A DNA stretch of 64,000 nucleotides from Echinostoma caproni. Its lineage: Eukaryota > Platyhelminthes > Trematoda > Plagiorchiida > Echinostomatidae. Both the position numbers and the translations under genes were made by a program. Positions 50,348 to 62,035 of the stretch are shown one piece after another. Positions within the stretch are counted from its first letter, which is position 1, and each line of letters begins with the position of its first letter. The DNA lies in NCBI GenBank assembly GCA_900618425.1, contig UZAN01039617.1:51445-115444 (forward strand). The letters are read 5' to 3'. Below the pieces are notes generated by a model, which had not been told where the DNA came from, ran no database searches, and worked only from the letters and a program-made list of their open reading frames with translations.

Positions 50348-52849
50348 AACTAAAGATAGTAGTAGTTAATAAAATGGTGTGGCGGATGTTGAGCTAGTAT
50401 GCAGTATTCAGCGCCCATAAATATTTTCAGATAATGGAAGAAACGTTCCAAACGTTAATAATGAAGCTATTGAATACAGGAAGTAAAAAAGGCATATAGA
50501 GCAGTCCATTTATCACATGGAATGTTTTGGCGTTGCCTCAATACGGTTTTCAACGGTGGACGATAGTAATGTGCAAGCATAATCCCATTCAACTAGGAAT
50601 TTTCTCTGTAACTTGAATTTTATGAAATGTTTACGCGTTAGTTCTGCGACCGTTGTAAAACGCCGACATTGATGCATATTACAGATGAAACCCTAGCATG
50701 ACTATGCCAATTATTGACAGTTTTTGTGCAAATGTTTAGAGGCTATGTAGTAAGCTGTTTCGTAAGGACTAGAGAAAGCTGAATAATATTGCTGATAGTG
50801 TTGCAGAAACTGGCCGAAAAACAACAACAAAAGGATGTTCGGTACTTCTTGAGATTCATCAGTTGTGCATAACAGTTATTGTTCCTCCCGATCTTCGGAT
50901 AACTACCCGTATTCCTGAGCCACGAACTAAACGGCCGGCATTATGAACACGGGGACACATCTGTTGGCTTTTTTGGTTTAGTTCGTTGGAACCTACCGAT
51001 ATCGGATGTGTGCCTTGATCGTATAGTGAGGGTCTGGTTCTCCAAGAATTCTCCAGTTCTTCACTCTTTTCAAACAAGACAGTACACACAGTTTGTTGTC
51101 TTCGAATTTGCATGGAATAAACGATAATATGCATGGCTACAGAGGTACACGACAAAAAAATATAAATGCAAATTCCTCATTATATATCTATGTGGTCATC
51201 TTTGGAGGGTGCATAATATTCAACAACTCACAAGGAAGATAGGATAGAAATTTCTTCAGGTAGCGAAATGAGTTCAATAAAGAACCTAGAATATTTGATT
51301 GCTGTGTAAGAAAAAGTAATTTACAATAATTAACTCCAACACAATCGAATACTGTGCTACACGTAAGCTCAACGCAGACCTAAGCGAATTAACACCTTGG
51401 CCTCCTTATTCTATCACTTACTCGATACTCTACCGTTAGGGTTAACTAATTCAGTTTCCTTCTCCCTCCTTATTCGTTCTTATATTTGGATTTATAGGAT
51501 AATATATTAACAACTGGGTTGTTTCGCGGGTTTGAAAACAAAATATTTCAAAACGTTGTTTTCTTCAGATCGCTTCATAAACACAACAACTGTCAAACAA
51601 TGAAAGCCAACAATTACTCGTAAACATGATGATTCCACACAGATCCAACAACAAGAATCTGTACAATCTGAATTGAACAGTTTTATTTATAATCACAATA
51701 CAGTATGTATTACAAAACATGCTCAGAATAGACCCTCTAAATTTAGCCCTGTCTGTCCATANNNNGTGATGTTTGTTTACCGGGAACAATGATAGTTGGG
51801 GCTCAGTCATGCCATTCTCACAATATCACGTTATTCCCCCGGGGTTGTTCGGTAGGATGATCAGATTTTCGTGGTGACCTTGATTGTATGGACTTCACGG
51901 AAAATTTCAGTATCCGTTACATGGACTCTTTATGTGTTGTTCTCCTCCCATTCCTTTGTTCCTCATTCACCATAATACAACCTAGCATTGGGTATTATTA
52001 TAATTTGACTATGTCCAAAATGGAACAATTCATTTTTATGTTATGGTCAACAGAAAATCGGGTAAACGTTTTCATTTGGATTTAGCCGCTGGTCGGTGGA
52101 GGCGGGTGGACAATTGAAGAGAGAGGGGAGGGAGGGAAGGCGGTCCTGATATGTATGAACGAAGGTTACAACCCAAAACGTCAATGGTCACCGATGTATG
52201 TGAACAATAAAATACAAAGTTACATGATCGTCTATTTCCAGGCACTGCTGAATAGGCAGATAGATATGTAAGCTAGTTTTGCATTTTCACTGCTATTCAG
52301 GAAAGAAGCACTGGAACACGGAGGTTCACCATTTACATTCACATAACCTCTATCCCAATCAATGACCTACCCCGACGGTCCGAACGAGCTTTGAAATTGC
52401 TTCTATAATTATTATTAGGAAGAGCATTTTATACAATGCATTTGGCGCAGTCTGTACTTCTGAAGTATTTATGTGAACTGCTTGCTCATGTCAACGTTTT
52501 GTAGCCATTGGTTTACAGTTATGTGATAGCGATGTCAAACCGGATTATTAATGGTCATTCTCTTTTGTGTACCATCATAGTCATTTGAAACAACCCACTC
52601 CAGTGACGGCCCGATAGTGCATCCTCCAACATGCTGCTATCATTTGAAAAGCTTGATGCGTAACGAAACAAATCCCTCACTAAATGTAGCACTGAGTGCA
52701 TCTTAATGCGCACGATGTGGACCAATTGGAGAAATCTGCACTAGGGACACCATAGTAGGATAATAGTTTGACTGGAACAATGAACTTCATGCTAGTGATA
52801 TGTATTCCAAGACACAAAACTTACGTATGGTTTACAGGTACTTTTTCAT
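50348..52849. other. No gene recognised
   Basis: Short open frames only. A four-base N run lies at 51762-51765. One PLE-like motif lies at 52156-52182 (listed). Confidence 0.4.
52156..52182 (+). ncRNA. Degenerate PLE-type hammerhead-like motif
   Basis: tgaacga-a-ggtt-ac-aacc-caa-aacgtc resembles CUGANGA-stem II-GAA-ACGUC with a perfect 4-bp stem II (52164-52167 with 52170-52173). The 5' core has an extra base and lacks its C, and the GAA is CAA, so it would not be active. It may be chance. Confidence 0.25.
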
Positions 52850-53100
52850 TTGTTTTATTAAACCTTTTTAGTGATAAACAGTAGACGGGGTCAACCCTAC
52901 AGTCACGAGGATCTGTTGTTCGGTAATGGAAACCGGTGACCTAAGGCCCGGGACTTAGAGTGCCGAACCACATCAAGCCGCACAACGGCAAAGCTGTTAA
53001 CCATTAAAGTTGGGTGGCGATGGCGGGGCTCGAACCTCACAACATAGGGTCCAAAGCATACCGGCGACAGTGACTGAACCACCACTCCACCGCCACCCTA
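52850..53100 (-). mobile_element. tRNA-like SINE of a second family
   Basis: On the minus strand the head (53099-53011) begins ggtggcggtggagtggtgg, has B box ggttcgagccc and ends cgccaccc, so seven head bases pair with the end as an acceptor stem would. The T stem pairs poorly, so a working tRNA is unlikely. The body extends to about 52850 and ends taataaaacaaatgaaaaag. The body does not match the SINE family at 9615 and 35825. Confidence 0.6.
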
Positions 53101-53700
53101 ATAATACAAGCATAATACGTGCCTCACCCCCTCCCGTTAGATAACAAGTCTCATTATTTTTGTAATTGAGCGATTTCTCGCTAAACCGGTGATTGATTTA
53201 CGTCGAAACATATTTTAATCCATCAGTTAACCAGACGATAGTCGTTGGAAGTAACCAGCTTTTTATAAGCTGATACACTGAATTAAAGGAACAGCAAAAA
53301 TAAACTGCCAGAGTTATCCAAAAGGTGGTGAGTCATCCGCCATCCCCAGTGTCACTGAGGGTTTCCGTTTTTTAACCTACAGCTTATATTGGATGGATTA
53401 GTGTGTTCGTCGCGGTGTTTTGTACCCTGTCAAACTCGGTATCACGTACTTGTTACGGAAAGTAATCGCTTTTCATTTACTCTTTTACTTCGAATAATTT
53501 TTTAGCCACAGTCCTGAAATCGTTTGCTCTACTGAACACACCGTGCTTGGATTGACTGTTGCGAACGCAACGCATGCTTTTAAATTCAGTGTTTGTCTTT
53601 CTGCACTTGATAGTCATATTCCTAAATATTTTTCACTGCACTGATATCCTGTCCGTGTCCACTGGATAGCGGTTACTTTCAGTCATGCAACAGAAGTTGA
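53101..53700. other. No gene recognised
   Basis: Nothing recognised. Confidence 0.45.
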
Positions 53701-53820
53701 ATTTGATTTGATGATAATTTCGTCGTGTAAATAAGGCGTGGGTCGAAAGTCTGTCTTTTGCTTCCCAGCCCTTTTCAGCTCACGCCTCATTTACACGACA
53801 AATTCATCATCTAATCAAAT
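53701..53820. repeat. Fold-back hairpin with 42-nt arms
   Basis: 53701-53742 and 53779-53820 are reverse complements at 36 of 42 positions with no gaps. The spacer is 36 nt. The right arm and the spacer end (ttcccagcccttttcagctc, then acgcctcattt) resemble the body of the SINE at 39520-39549. The transcript of this unit would form a long hairpin. Confidence 0.8.
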
Positions 53821-56800
53821 AAAATCTTACATTCCTATCATATGGAAATTGAATTTGTTTTCTTCCTTTTCTTCAGAAGATAAGTTTCTGCAGATTTTGG
53901 GAAAGATGGATATTGGACCCGGATTCGTCACACAGAATTGTATTGGTATGCACAACTGTCCTATTCCACCGGAAATCCAACGGGTCCGATTAATCCTGGG
54001 TTGAAAGACGCACAAGAGTCACTTAACTAAAAAGAACAGTTGCATAACCGCTTGTGGTCCATTGCATGCAAGTGCTTGATTAGTCACTCCTAATTCACAT
54101 CGTTAACTGAAGTGTTCTTCTAATATCGTCATCAATAGATCAAGCTGAAGACATATATATTCGGACCCTAACGGTGGTGCTGTCTAAGTTTCTGGCATAG
54201 ATATGTGCCGCATGTCAGCCTATTGACTGGTCTCTTGTCCCTTTCTAAAATTACTTCTGTAATTTTTCAGTCTACAGGAAACAAAAAATATATCAATACA
54301 AAACGGAATCATTTCCTCTATCACCACCAGGTCTCTGGTTCCCTTTTATTTTTACCAGCTCCATACTGACTCTGAGATCACATTGGTACGCTTAGTGGTG
54401 GTAGTGCTTGCGGTGATGATGAGCAGTAGCGCAATGAAGTGTCACGCTTCTTCCCAGTAGGACATTTCCGTGGTCAATTCTCGCAATTTCCCGGCGACTT
54501 GGTTCGCGATTGAAAAGGTTTTGGCCCAAGTAAGTTTTATCAGATTGAGATTAATCTACGATCGAACAACCAATGGTGTATAATCAAAAATGGTATACAT
54601 TTATCAATCATATTGGACATGCGTGCACAGGTTGGCAACTGATTTGTAACAAGAACGCTGCAAAGGTAATTGAATACTCGTCTAATATTAAACGACCACC
54701 TACAGACATTGCCCAAGGTGAACTGCCCATTGTTGGTGAGAATAAAATGTTAAAACATCCAGGGAATAACTGATTTGCATCATCTAGCCAACTGTTCCAC
54801 TTCACAGCATGAAGAAGGATTTGTCTCATAATCCATGTCTCGACATTTGGAAATCTAATTCGGTAGGTGTCATTTTTCTCTAATCACTGCTTCCTTTTCG
54901 ACAGTGTATCACCGACCCGAACCAACATCATGTTGCCCACGAATAGACACGCTAATCAATCCAGAGACAGTGGGGCTTTACCGTCACTAATTTTGAAGTC
55001 GGTTGCAAAATGAGAAACAGCGTATATCCTTTCTACACCGTTCAACTGCACAACCGTGAAAATTAAAAATAGCTAATTCTTTATTTGAATTCGTAACCGT
55101 CTATGTGCAAAACAATCAGTGAAACTCATTTTTTGAATCCATGCGTAAAACTGTTCGGGTTGGTGTGTCATGGATCAATCTGTCAAATTATTTATCTTCC
55201 AAAATTTAATTTGGCTTTATATTCCCGAAACAGATGGAAAAAAGTGGACGTCTTGAGGACATTTGCAATTCAGTTGCCTATCAACATAGTTGACAATGTG
55301 CATCTGTCAGCATGGGATAATTCAGTTAACGAAACCAAATGATCACCTTTCTGGAAAACATCACACATAACGAAAAACGTATATATATTCATTTTAATCA
55401 CTTCTGTTAACCAAATGGAAGCTAAAACTTTGGTCCGAATTCCACTAATCCTCGTGGGTCTATTGGAATTCATCCCCTGAAGGGTCTCTATTTTGTGTTC
55501 TACTGCGCACTAATCCAAACATGCATTCACAAAGAATAGCGGATAGGTCCCGATAATTGAAGGGTGGAATATGCGGATTAAGTTGCCATTTTTCACTGGC
55601 ACATCATTCGGAACCTTTGATCTGATCCTCGTCGTACCCCGTTGTGCGCAACGGGACTCGTTCGACTCAATCCACGTGCTGCATAGGCACATCTGCATCG
55701 GCGCCGCCTTTCAATACACCCATCTCAGCCTCCTCCCCCCCCCCTCTTGGTCCACTGCACATACCAACACACCGACCATGCACGTATGAGAATAACATAA
55801 TACATTCCCAAATGGATTTTCCCTCCCCATTCACTTGAATGCCACTCGAGGGTCTCCCAATTTAATTCTTATTTTGGCTGACGTTTTTGGAAATTTTGGT
55901 GAACTATTTCATGAACAGTAGTTCGCCAGGCAGAGTTGCACAGTAAGAATTGGCAGAGGGTAAATCCTGGCAACCTAAGAACGAAACCGTAAGCAAGTGA
56001 GTTGGCAAACAACAATGAAGACCTCTCTACATGTGGCTATCATAATCTCATACTTATTAGGTGTTTGGATAAGATGATTGTAAACGGGTTTAGAAGAAGT
56101 AGAAATGGCGATTTTGATTTTTAGTTATGCATTACTGAAACTGTGAAGAGACAGTTTCGTTTATGTATTTCCTCGGAAAACAAGCACACGGTAATCCAGA
56201 CCGCAGCTAACAATTTTTAATGGTTAACGTTAACGCTGTAGGGACAAAGTTGACCAGTATGGGTATTTCCGACACACACTGTGCCACATGAAGACAGTAT
56301 AAAAATGTAGTAAAATTGTTTGATCGAAACTGACCATCATTACAGTTTCCAGTATCATTACTATATACCGACATCTATGGGTTAATAGTAGTTATTTCTA
56401 AATTTAACTCCGAGTGTGATAGTTTGAGTTCTCTTATATCACCATTTAAATTGGCGTGACCTTGAGTGTCACCATAAAGTTTGTACTAGTTCGAATGCTA
56501 CGGCTGAAAATTGAAAACAATTTCTATGCAAAGCAGCATGAAAGTTCAGTCCTTCTAATCAATAATTGTTGTTTCATGTTGTTTTTGTTCAACACACCTA
56601 CCATATACATTTGGTGAAAAGCAATTAAACCGAATAATTAAACGTTTCCGGCTTAAATAAATTTGTTATTTTTGTAGCCATATACTGCTTACGTAAAACC
56701 TCTCTTCATATTCCATAAAACATAAAAATTGGCCTTCGAAAGTTGACCTCGAGGTGTGCGGTTCGTTGATTAAGCATGTTTTTGTGCCACAATGCCCCAA

Positions 56801-57473
56801 CCGGATGAAATATCCAATAGCTTCGGCGTGTAGTTGAAGCCGAGGAGCAACTCATTCGAGGAGCGCATGAATCCGACGACTCAGTGTCCAAAGTGCGGCA
56901 AGTATTAGAGGAAAATGTAAAAATGTTGTTTGACAGCCAACGTGATGGGTTCCATGAACAAAAGTAAAAGAGTAAAGAGCAAATCGAACACTGATGAAAT
57001 GAAAATACAGTATGTTTATGACACCTTGAGTCATCTTAATAAATTAATTATAAAGGTGATTTTAGTTGTTCGATCTTGGGTGCAGGGAGTGGGAAGCGTT
57101 CAGAATATATCACGAAAAATGGTTTAACCAGGAAAACAGGTTGACAGCACAAACCATACACCCCAGTTTCACCTTTGAGATTATTGGTACATATCTTAGT
57201 TCGCAGAAAAAGAAGAAAGGAGCCACAAAATTTGGAAGCAGTTCATTTGTAATGATTTCTTGAACTTCAGCCTGCAATACAAAGCTAACTGGTTTCTTCG
57301 GTGTTCTATTGTAAGTGCAATTTCCATACCCAAATCAATTGTAAATTTCCTCCAATCGCAATCCTTACTGCGACTGAATCACATTCTTCGTCATCCGCGG
57401 CACTTAACGCGACTCCCCCGTCTCTGATTTGTCCATGTTGCTGTGCTGTTTTTTTATAACAATGAAATCATAG
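53821..57473. other. No gene recognised
   Basis: Short open frames up to 88 codons. A C-rich run at 55732-55744 is low complexity. No known element block is seen. Confidence 0.4.
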
Positions 57474-57760
57474 ATGGCGTCAATTCAAGTCAAAGTAATC
57501 TTTATTCATCTAACAGGATGGATGGACATGCAGACAGTGAGCTTCATTTTACAGCATACAGCTAGTGAATCGATCAGTGGAATCAAAATGTCCGCACATA
57601 ATAGAATCAAAGAAGACAATATTTGGAATACCACTGCAACGGGAAAGAAGTTTCTGCGACCTGGAGATGAGAATGAAGCTCGTCTAGATTTAGACCAGGA
57701 AGGATTAAATCCAGCAGGTATAAGAGAAACGACGTACCTGTTTACGGATGGTTGTCATGG
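57474..57760 (-). pseudogene. CR1/Jockey-superfamily element, 3' terminal fragment
   Basis: Collinear in DNA with 24020-24530 and 29130-29500: cattcatctaa/gcatccgata-type start, 'caggcagtgtacttcatt'-like string (gcagacagtgagcttcatt at 57529), 'gaatcaaaatg', 'aataccactgcaa', 'aagaagtttctgcgacctgg' and 'gagaatgaa'. So it covers the C-terminal tail and the short 3' end, with the frame destroyed. The long plus-strand frame over it (141 codons) is the antisense of element sequence, not a gene. Like the other three copies it lies on the minus strand. Confidence 0.7.
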
Positions 57761-57883
57761 CAAGCCAGTAGACAGCAAATTATTGGGCGTTTCGTCAGTG
57801 GCTAAACTGTCTGATTGCTTCGGACACATCAAACATGATATATATATCACACGTCTGAGGTTAGAATGTTTCCCAATCATGCT

Positions 57884-58228
57884 ACCATCATCTTTATAAA
57901 AAAGAAGAACCTACCATGAGTTGCATGTGCGTGGAATACTGCCAGGTTGCCCAGTTCAAAGCAGCAGAATTTTATTTAAGGATTCACAACCGGAGTCTTC
58001 GGTTAGCAAACGCCTGACCCGCAACGCAGCCGGGCCGTGTGTGAAAATCACAATCCATTGGGGAACCCGTGTCCATTTCATCGGATCATACGCTCTTTGG
58101 ATGGGGTCAAATGTCCAAGGTGCCCAATAAAACTCGGTGCCCAATCGAGCCAATGACCACTGCCACAACCGAGATTGTGGGTGTGTGGTTCGTATGCCTC
58201 CCCTTGGTTGGTTTGGAATCAGGGTTTC
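57884..58228. repeat. Unnamed interspersed repeat, copy 2
   Basis: Partner of 17758-18085 (see that entry for the shared anchors). Minus frame 57956-58168 contains IQRAYDPMKWT. A 112-codon minus frame (58107-58445) runs beyond its right end, so the full unit may be longer here than in copy 1. Confidence 0.65.
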
Positions 58229-59338
58229 TGGCCAAATCTCCTAGGTGAACCACCAGTGGTCCACCAATCCGGTTATAGCCCTGTGTATTGGCCTTTTGTC
58301 TTCTTTTTTTGGTGGGAAAACACCTCTTCCACGAGAAGGCAGTGAATAGGACTTCCTCAGTAGAGACTTTTTGAGACGTTTGGTCGTATGGGAGCATTTC
58401 GGGAGATGCAAAGGAAGGGCGACCAGCCACAACCTCAGATACCAACCCCGATCATAGTGAGGCTTTCGGAGGCCACCTCCATTGCTTTTCCTTGCATTAA
58501 TTCTACTGTTACCAGCAGCTGGTTTTGAGGAGCGGAAAAAAGATCAACGTATATATTTATATATTCTGCTCAAGCGCAGTTGTAAATACACATTTAGGAC
58601 AATATATGAAGTGATAACTTTACTTTTTATGGATAAAAATCAGTTAGTCCCCAAGCTTCTAAATTAAACTGGTGACATTTGAAATTTTCCATTATGCTCT
58701 CATTAGTCAAATGTTGTGTGGTTCTGGTATTCCGATAATCACTCCAGCAAAATTCCTCGTATTTGTCATGGCTATTCGTTTCTTTTTCCGGCTACCCACC
58801 TTTCCTTGGATTGTGTTCCAATTATTTTCTGTCTTTTAAAGTTTCAACTGTAGCTGTTGCGAAGGAATATTCGTCCTGCTATTTCAGTGCTGCTTTGTGG
58901 TTCTGTCTTTTGAATTCATTCAAAGACACGATTTCTTGGAACAGTTTCTGTGACTGCTGCGGAATAGCACGATACCGCCCATGTTGGTCTGCTTTGTACA
59001 TATTAGTGCCTCTGATGCACTACTGGACGGTGATTTTGTTACTGAGGCCTCAATAGATATCACTTGTTTTTCACCTTTTTCCATCTATCCCGGTTAACTC
59101 GTTTTCCGTGGTTATAAATTATATGAAATAGGTGAAAAAGCTAATTTCCCCACCCACTACTGACTGGCATGTCTATTAGGGACACATGAATACACTCCCA
59201 CATACGCCCATACGATTAGCACTTTACTTGACTATGAAACGCGTTTGCGAACAACTGACCCTCCTCACGTACTCCTACACGAGTATCAACCAACAACACT
59301 ACTTTTTGTCAGATTTAAGACTTGTTGCTTCTTTGATT
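58229..59338. other. No gene recognised
   Basis: Minus frame 58107-58445 begins in the unnamed repeat and continues here (SWKRCFPTKKRRQK). The plus frame of 97 codons at 58763-59056 is hydrophobic with Cys/Phe/Leu bias; no family is recognised. Confidence 0.35.
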
Positions 59339-60169
59339 NNNNNNNNNNNNNNNNNNNNNNNNNNNNNNNNNNNNNNNNNNNNNNNNNNNNNNNNNNNNNN
59401 NNNNNNNNNNNNNNNNNNNNNNNNNNNNNNNNNNNNNNNNNNNNNNNNNNNNNNNNNNNNNNNNNNNNNNNNNNNNNNNNNNNNNNNNNNNNNNNNNNNN
59501 NNNNNNNNNNNNNNNNNNNNNNNNNNNNNNNNNNNNNNNNNNNNNNNNNNNNNNNNNNNNNNNNNNNNNNNNNNNNNNNNNNNNNNNNNNNNNNNNNNNN
59601 NNNNNNNNNNNNNNNNNNNNNNNNNNNNNNNNNNNNNNNNNNNNNNNNNNNNNNNNNNNNNNNNNNNNNNNNNNNNNNNNNNNNNNNNNNNNNNNNNNNN
59701 NNNNNNNNNNNNNNNNNNNNNNNNNNNNNNNNNNNNNNNNNNNNNNNNNNNNNNNNNNNNNNNNNNNNNNNNNNNNNNNNNNNNNNNNNNNNNNNNNNNN
59801 NNNNNNNNNNNNNNNNNNNNNNNNNNNNNNNNNNNNNNNNNNNNNNNNNNNNNNNNNNNNNNNNNNNNNNNNNNNNNNNNNNNNNNNNNNNNNNNNNNNN
59901 NNNNNNNNNNNNNNNNNNNNNNNNNNNNNNNNNNNNNNNNNNNNNNNNNNNNNNNNNNNNNNNNNNNNNNNNNNNNNNNNNNNNNNNNNNNNNNNNNNNN
60001 NNNNNNNNNNNNNNNNNNNNNNNNNNNNNNNNNNNNNNNNNNNNNNNNNNNNNNNNNNNNNNNNNNNNNNNNNNNNNNNNNNNNNNNNNNNNNNNNNNNN
60101 NNNNNNNNNNNNNNNNNNNNNNNNNNNNNNNNNNNNNNNNNNNNNNNNNNNNNNNNNNNNNNNNNNNNN
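59339..60169. other. Assembly gap (831 N)
   Basis: Unresolved bases. Frames of more than 300 codons across it are artefacts. Confidence 0.99.
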
Positions 60170-61191
60170 TGGTAAAACAATAGTGCTACATCATTTCGTC
60201 CACATTTATCCTCGGAAGGCGGTAACATACCTAGCATCAAATGCGGAATCATGCTGCATTCGGTTTCTGCACCTGCCCTTTATATTGGTAAACTCCCACT
60301 GGAAGACATCATATCTGTAATTTTTCCTAATACCTGTTGATTGGAATGAGCCGGAAGAGCAAAAGATTGCATTTATAGAGATTAAATATTAGATTAATGT
60401 GCTCAAGATAACTTGATCTGTGTCTACGCACGTACTGCTATACTGCAGGCCTGGCTACCTGGTTGACTGACTGACTGACTGACTGACTGACTGACTGATG
60501 CACTGCCTAGCGTGCTTTTATAAATTAAATTCTACAGTGCATGACAATGAATTTTTTCATATATTATTCAAAGTTGCAAAACGGCAGCAAATTCACTACA
60601 AAGAACTGAGCAATTTTGAACACAGCTCCTATTTGCGATATCTCTTCGCAAGATTATATCGGGAGGACAGAACATGAAATAATCATCCCATCGGTAAACT
60701 TGACTGCTCATTGTACACATTTTTAAAATTATATGGCTTACCCGACTCGAAACTGAGTGACTTGACTGGTGATTGCAACACCATATATTGTATCGTCAAG
60801 TTAACCCCTGAATTTATCGATTGCTCATTCCGGACGACTGTGAGTGTTTATCTGCCAGTAATATATAACACAACATCTTTGTGTGATGAAAAATAACTGT
60901 ACACCCAATATCAAGACCACAAAATTGGGATACTCTGACGAAACCCGGATTCGTTCCCATAACCCAGTTTACTTTTATATAATTCAACTACAACATTACT
61001 CCTATAACAAACAGAATAACTAATGTAAGTCTTCGGAGAAGAAAAACATGCAAATGGATAGGCTAATGTCCCATCTATCTACATATTTTGCTCTCGCATT
61101 TCACCATACGCGGAACGGCGCAATTTGGACAGGTTCGGAATAAACAGCGCACTCTTTCTCTCTCTATCTCTCTGGTTGTTCGTACAATAAG
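60170..61191. other. No gene recognised
   Basis: Only a microsatellite and short frames. If 61192-61360 is an exon, this stretch would be intron. Confidence 0.4.
60464..60498. repeat. (GACT)n microsatellite
   Basis: Eight to nine tandem copies of gact without interruption. Confidence 0.95.
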
Positions 61192-61360
61192 GGCTTTCGA
61201 TGTTCCGGCAACAGTCGATCGTGTAAGGCAGCAAATCTATCAGCTTCTATTTTTCAAGTTAAGAGGAAAAACAATTTTGCAAAACGTCCGGGAACATTAC
61301 GACACAGCCGACAGTTCAGCTCCCCGGGAAGTGCACTTTGGAAACAACCAGAGCGAGAGG
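61192..61360 (+). CDS. Possible internal exon of an unidentified protein
   Basis: A pyrimidine-rich tract with ctctttctctctctatctctc (seen as ctctttctctctc and tatctctc) at 61151-61172 leads to an acceptor-like ataag at 61187-61191. A donor-like gtgagt follows at 61361-61366. The 169-base piece is open and ends on a codon boundary, giving 56 residues: FDVPATVDRVRQQIYQLLFF, KLRGKTILQNVREHYD and SSAPREVHFGNNQ are parts of it. The amphipathic, charged composition looks more protein-like than other short frames of the window. The frame is also open upstream to an ATG at 61088. I do not recognise the family, and chance is a real alternative. Confidence 0.3.
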
Positions 61361-61996
61361 GTGAGTGAAAGAGAGTTGGATAGTAAGCAAACATAATAAT
61401 CCCTGGATTGAGGATCAGACGGAAAACGTCTTGTTTATTTGCAATTTATTTGCACGATTATATGGGCAGTTAACACGATTTGTTGTATTCAAGCTTGAAT
61501 AATAATCACCATACGTAAAAATACGAATCGATACAAAGTTAAAGCACCTATTTGAGTCATATTAAGTAAGAGTATTTCTGATCTTCATCATGCAAGATGC
61601 ATTTTCAGTTATGAGATGATTAAAGCACGGCATCGATAACATTGAGCATTTATCGGGACATCAAAAAGAGAATAGCGCGTGAAATATATCACAGACAAAA
61701 GTAGAAGCGGTAAAATAACTGACCTATCATTTTGGACAATTACTGTTCTAATTCTTAAATTGCACTTATTAAATCTGGTCAAGCGGGGGGGGGTGTTACG
61801 GATAACCGATTCATTGTTTTCAAAGACTATACTAGCTCCTACTCAATTCTGTTGTGAGATGCAGATACCCATTTGCTGAGGTGCCCATATGACGGATGGG
61901 TAGAATCATTCAGAATGCGGTAACAAAAGGACTTGCTTCTTTGTGAATGTTATGGCTTTAATAACACAGCGATGTCGGTAGATAATTATATTCATC

Positions 61997-62035
61997 GACG
62001 TTTCGGTTACCGTGGGTAACCCTTCTCAAGGCAGG
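61997..62035 (-). ncRNA. PLE-type hammerhead-like motif, decayed 5' core
   Basis: Minus strand: ttgagaag, then stem II ggttacc-cac-ggtaacc (seven perfect pairs, 62015-62021 with 62005-62011), then GAA and ACGTC. The 3' half fits the hammerhead core with the near-absent stem III seen in Penelope elements, and the cleavage residue is a permitted C. The 5' core CUGANGA has two changes (first C to T, the invariant second G to A), so activity is doubtful. No PLE coding sequence adjoins within 900 bases. Confidence 0.45.

Noticed and set aside
53011..53099. Possible functional tRNA gene (7-bp acceptor-like pairing and B box)
   Set aside because: T stem and anticodon arm do not pair well and a SINE-like body and A-rich tail follow.
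57474..57899. 141-codon plus-strand frame as a gene
   Set aside because: It is antisense to CR1-like element sequence that recurs at 24 and 29 kb.
58763..59056. Hydrophobic 97-codon frame as a membrane protein
   Set aside because: Composition follows T-rich sequence; no family, no splice signals, chance is likely.
60464..60498. CRISPR-like or other spaced array
   Set aside because: It is a plain tetranucleotide microsatellite without spacers; no CRISPR array is present in the window.
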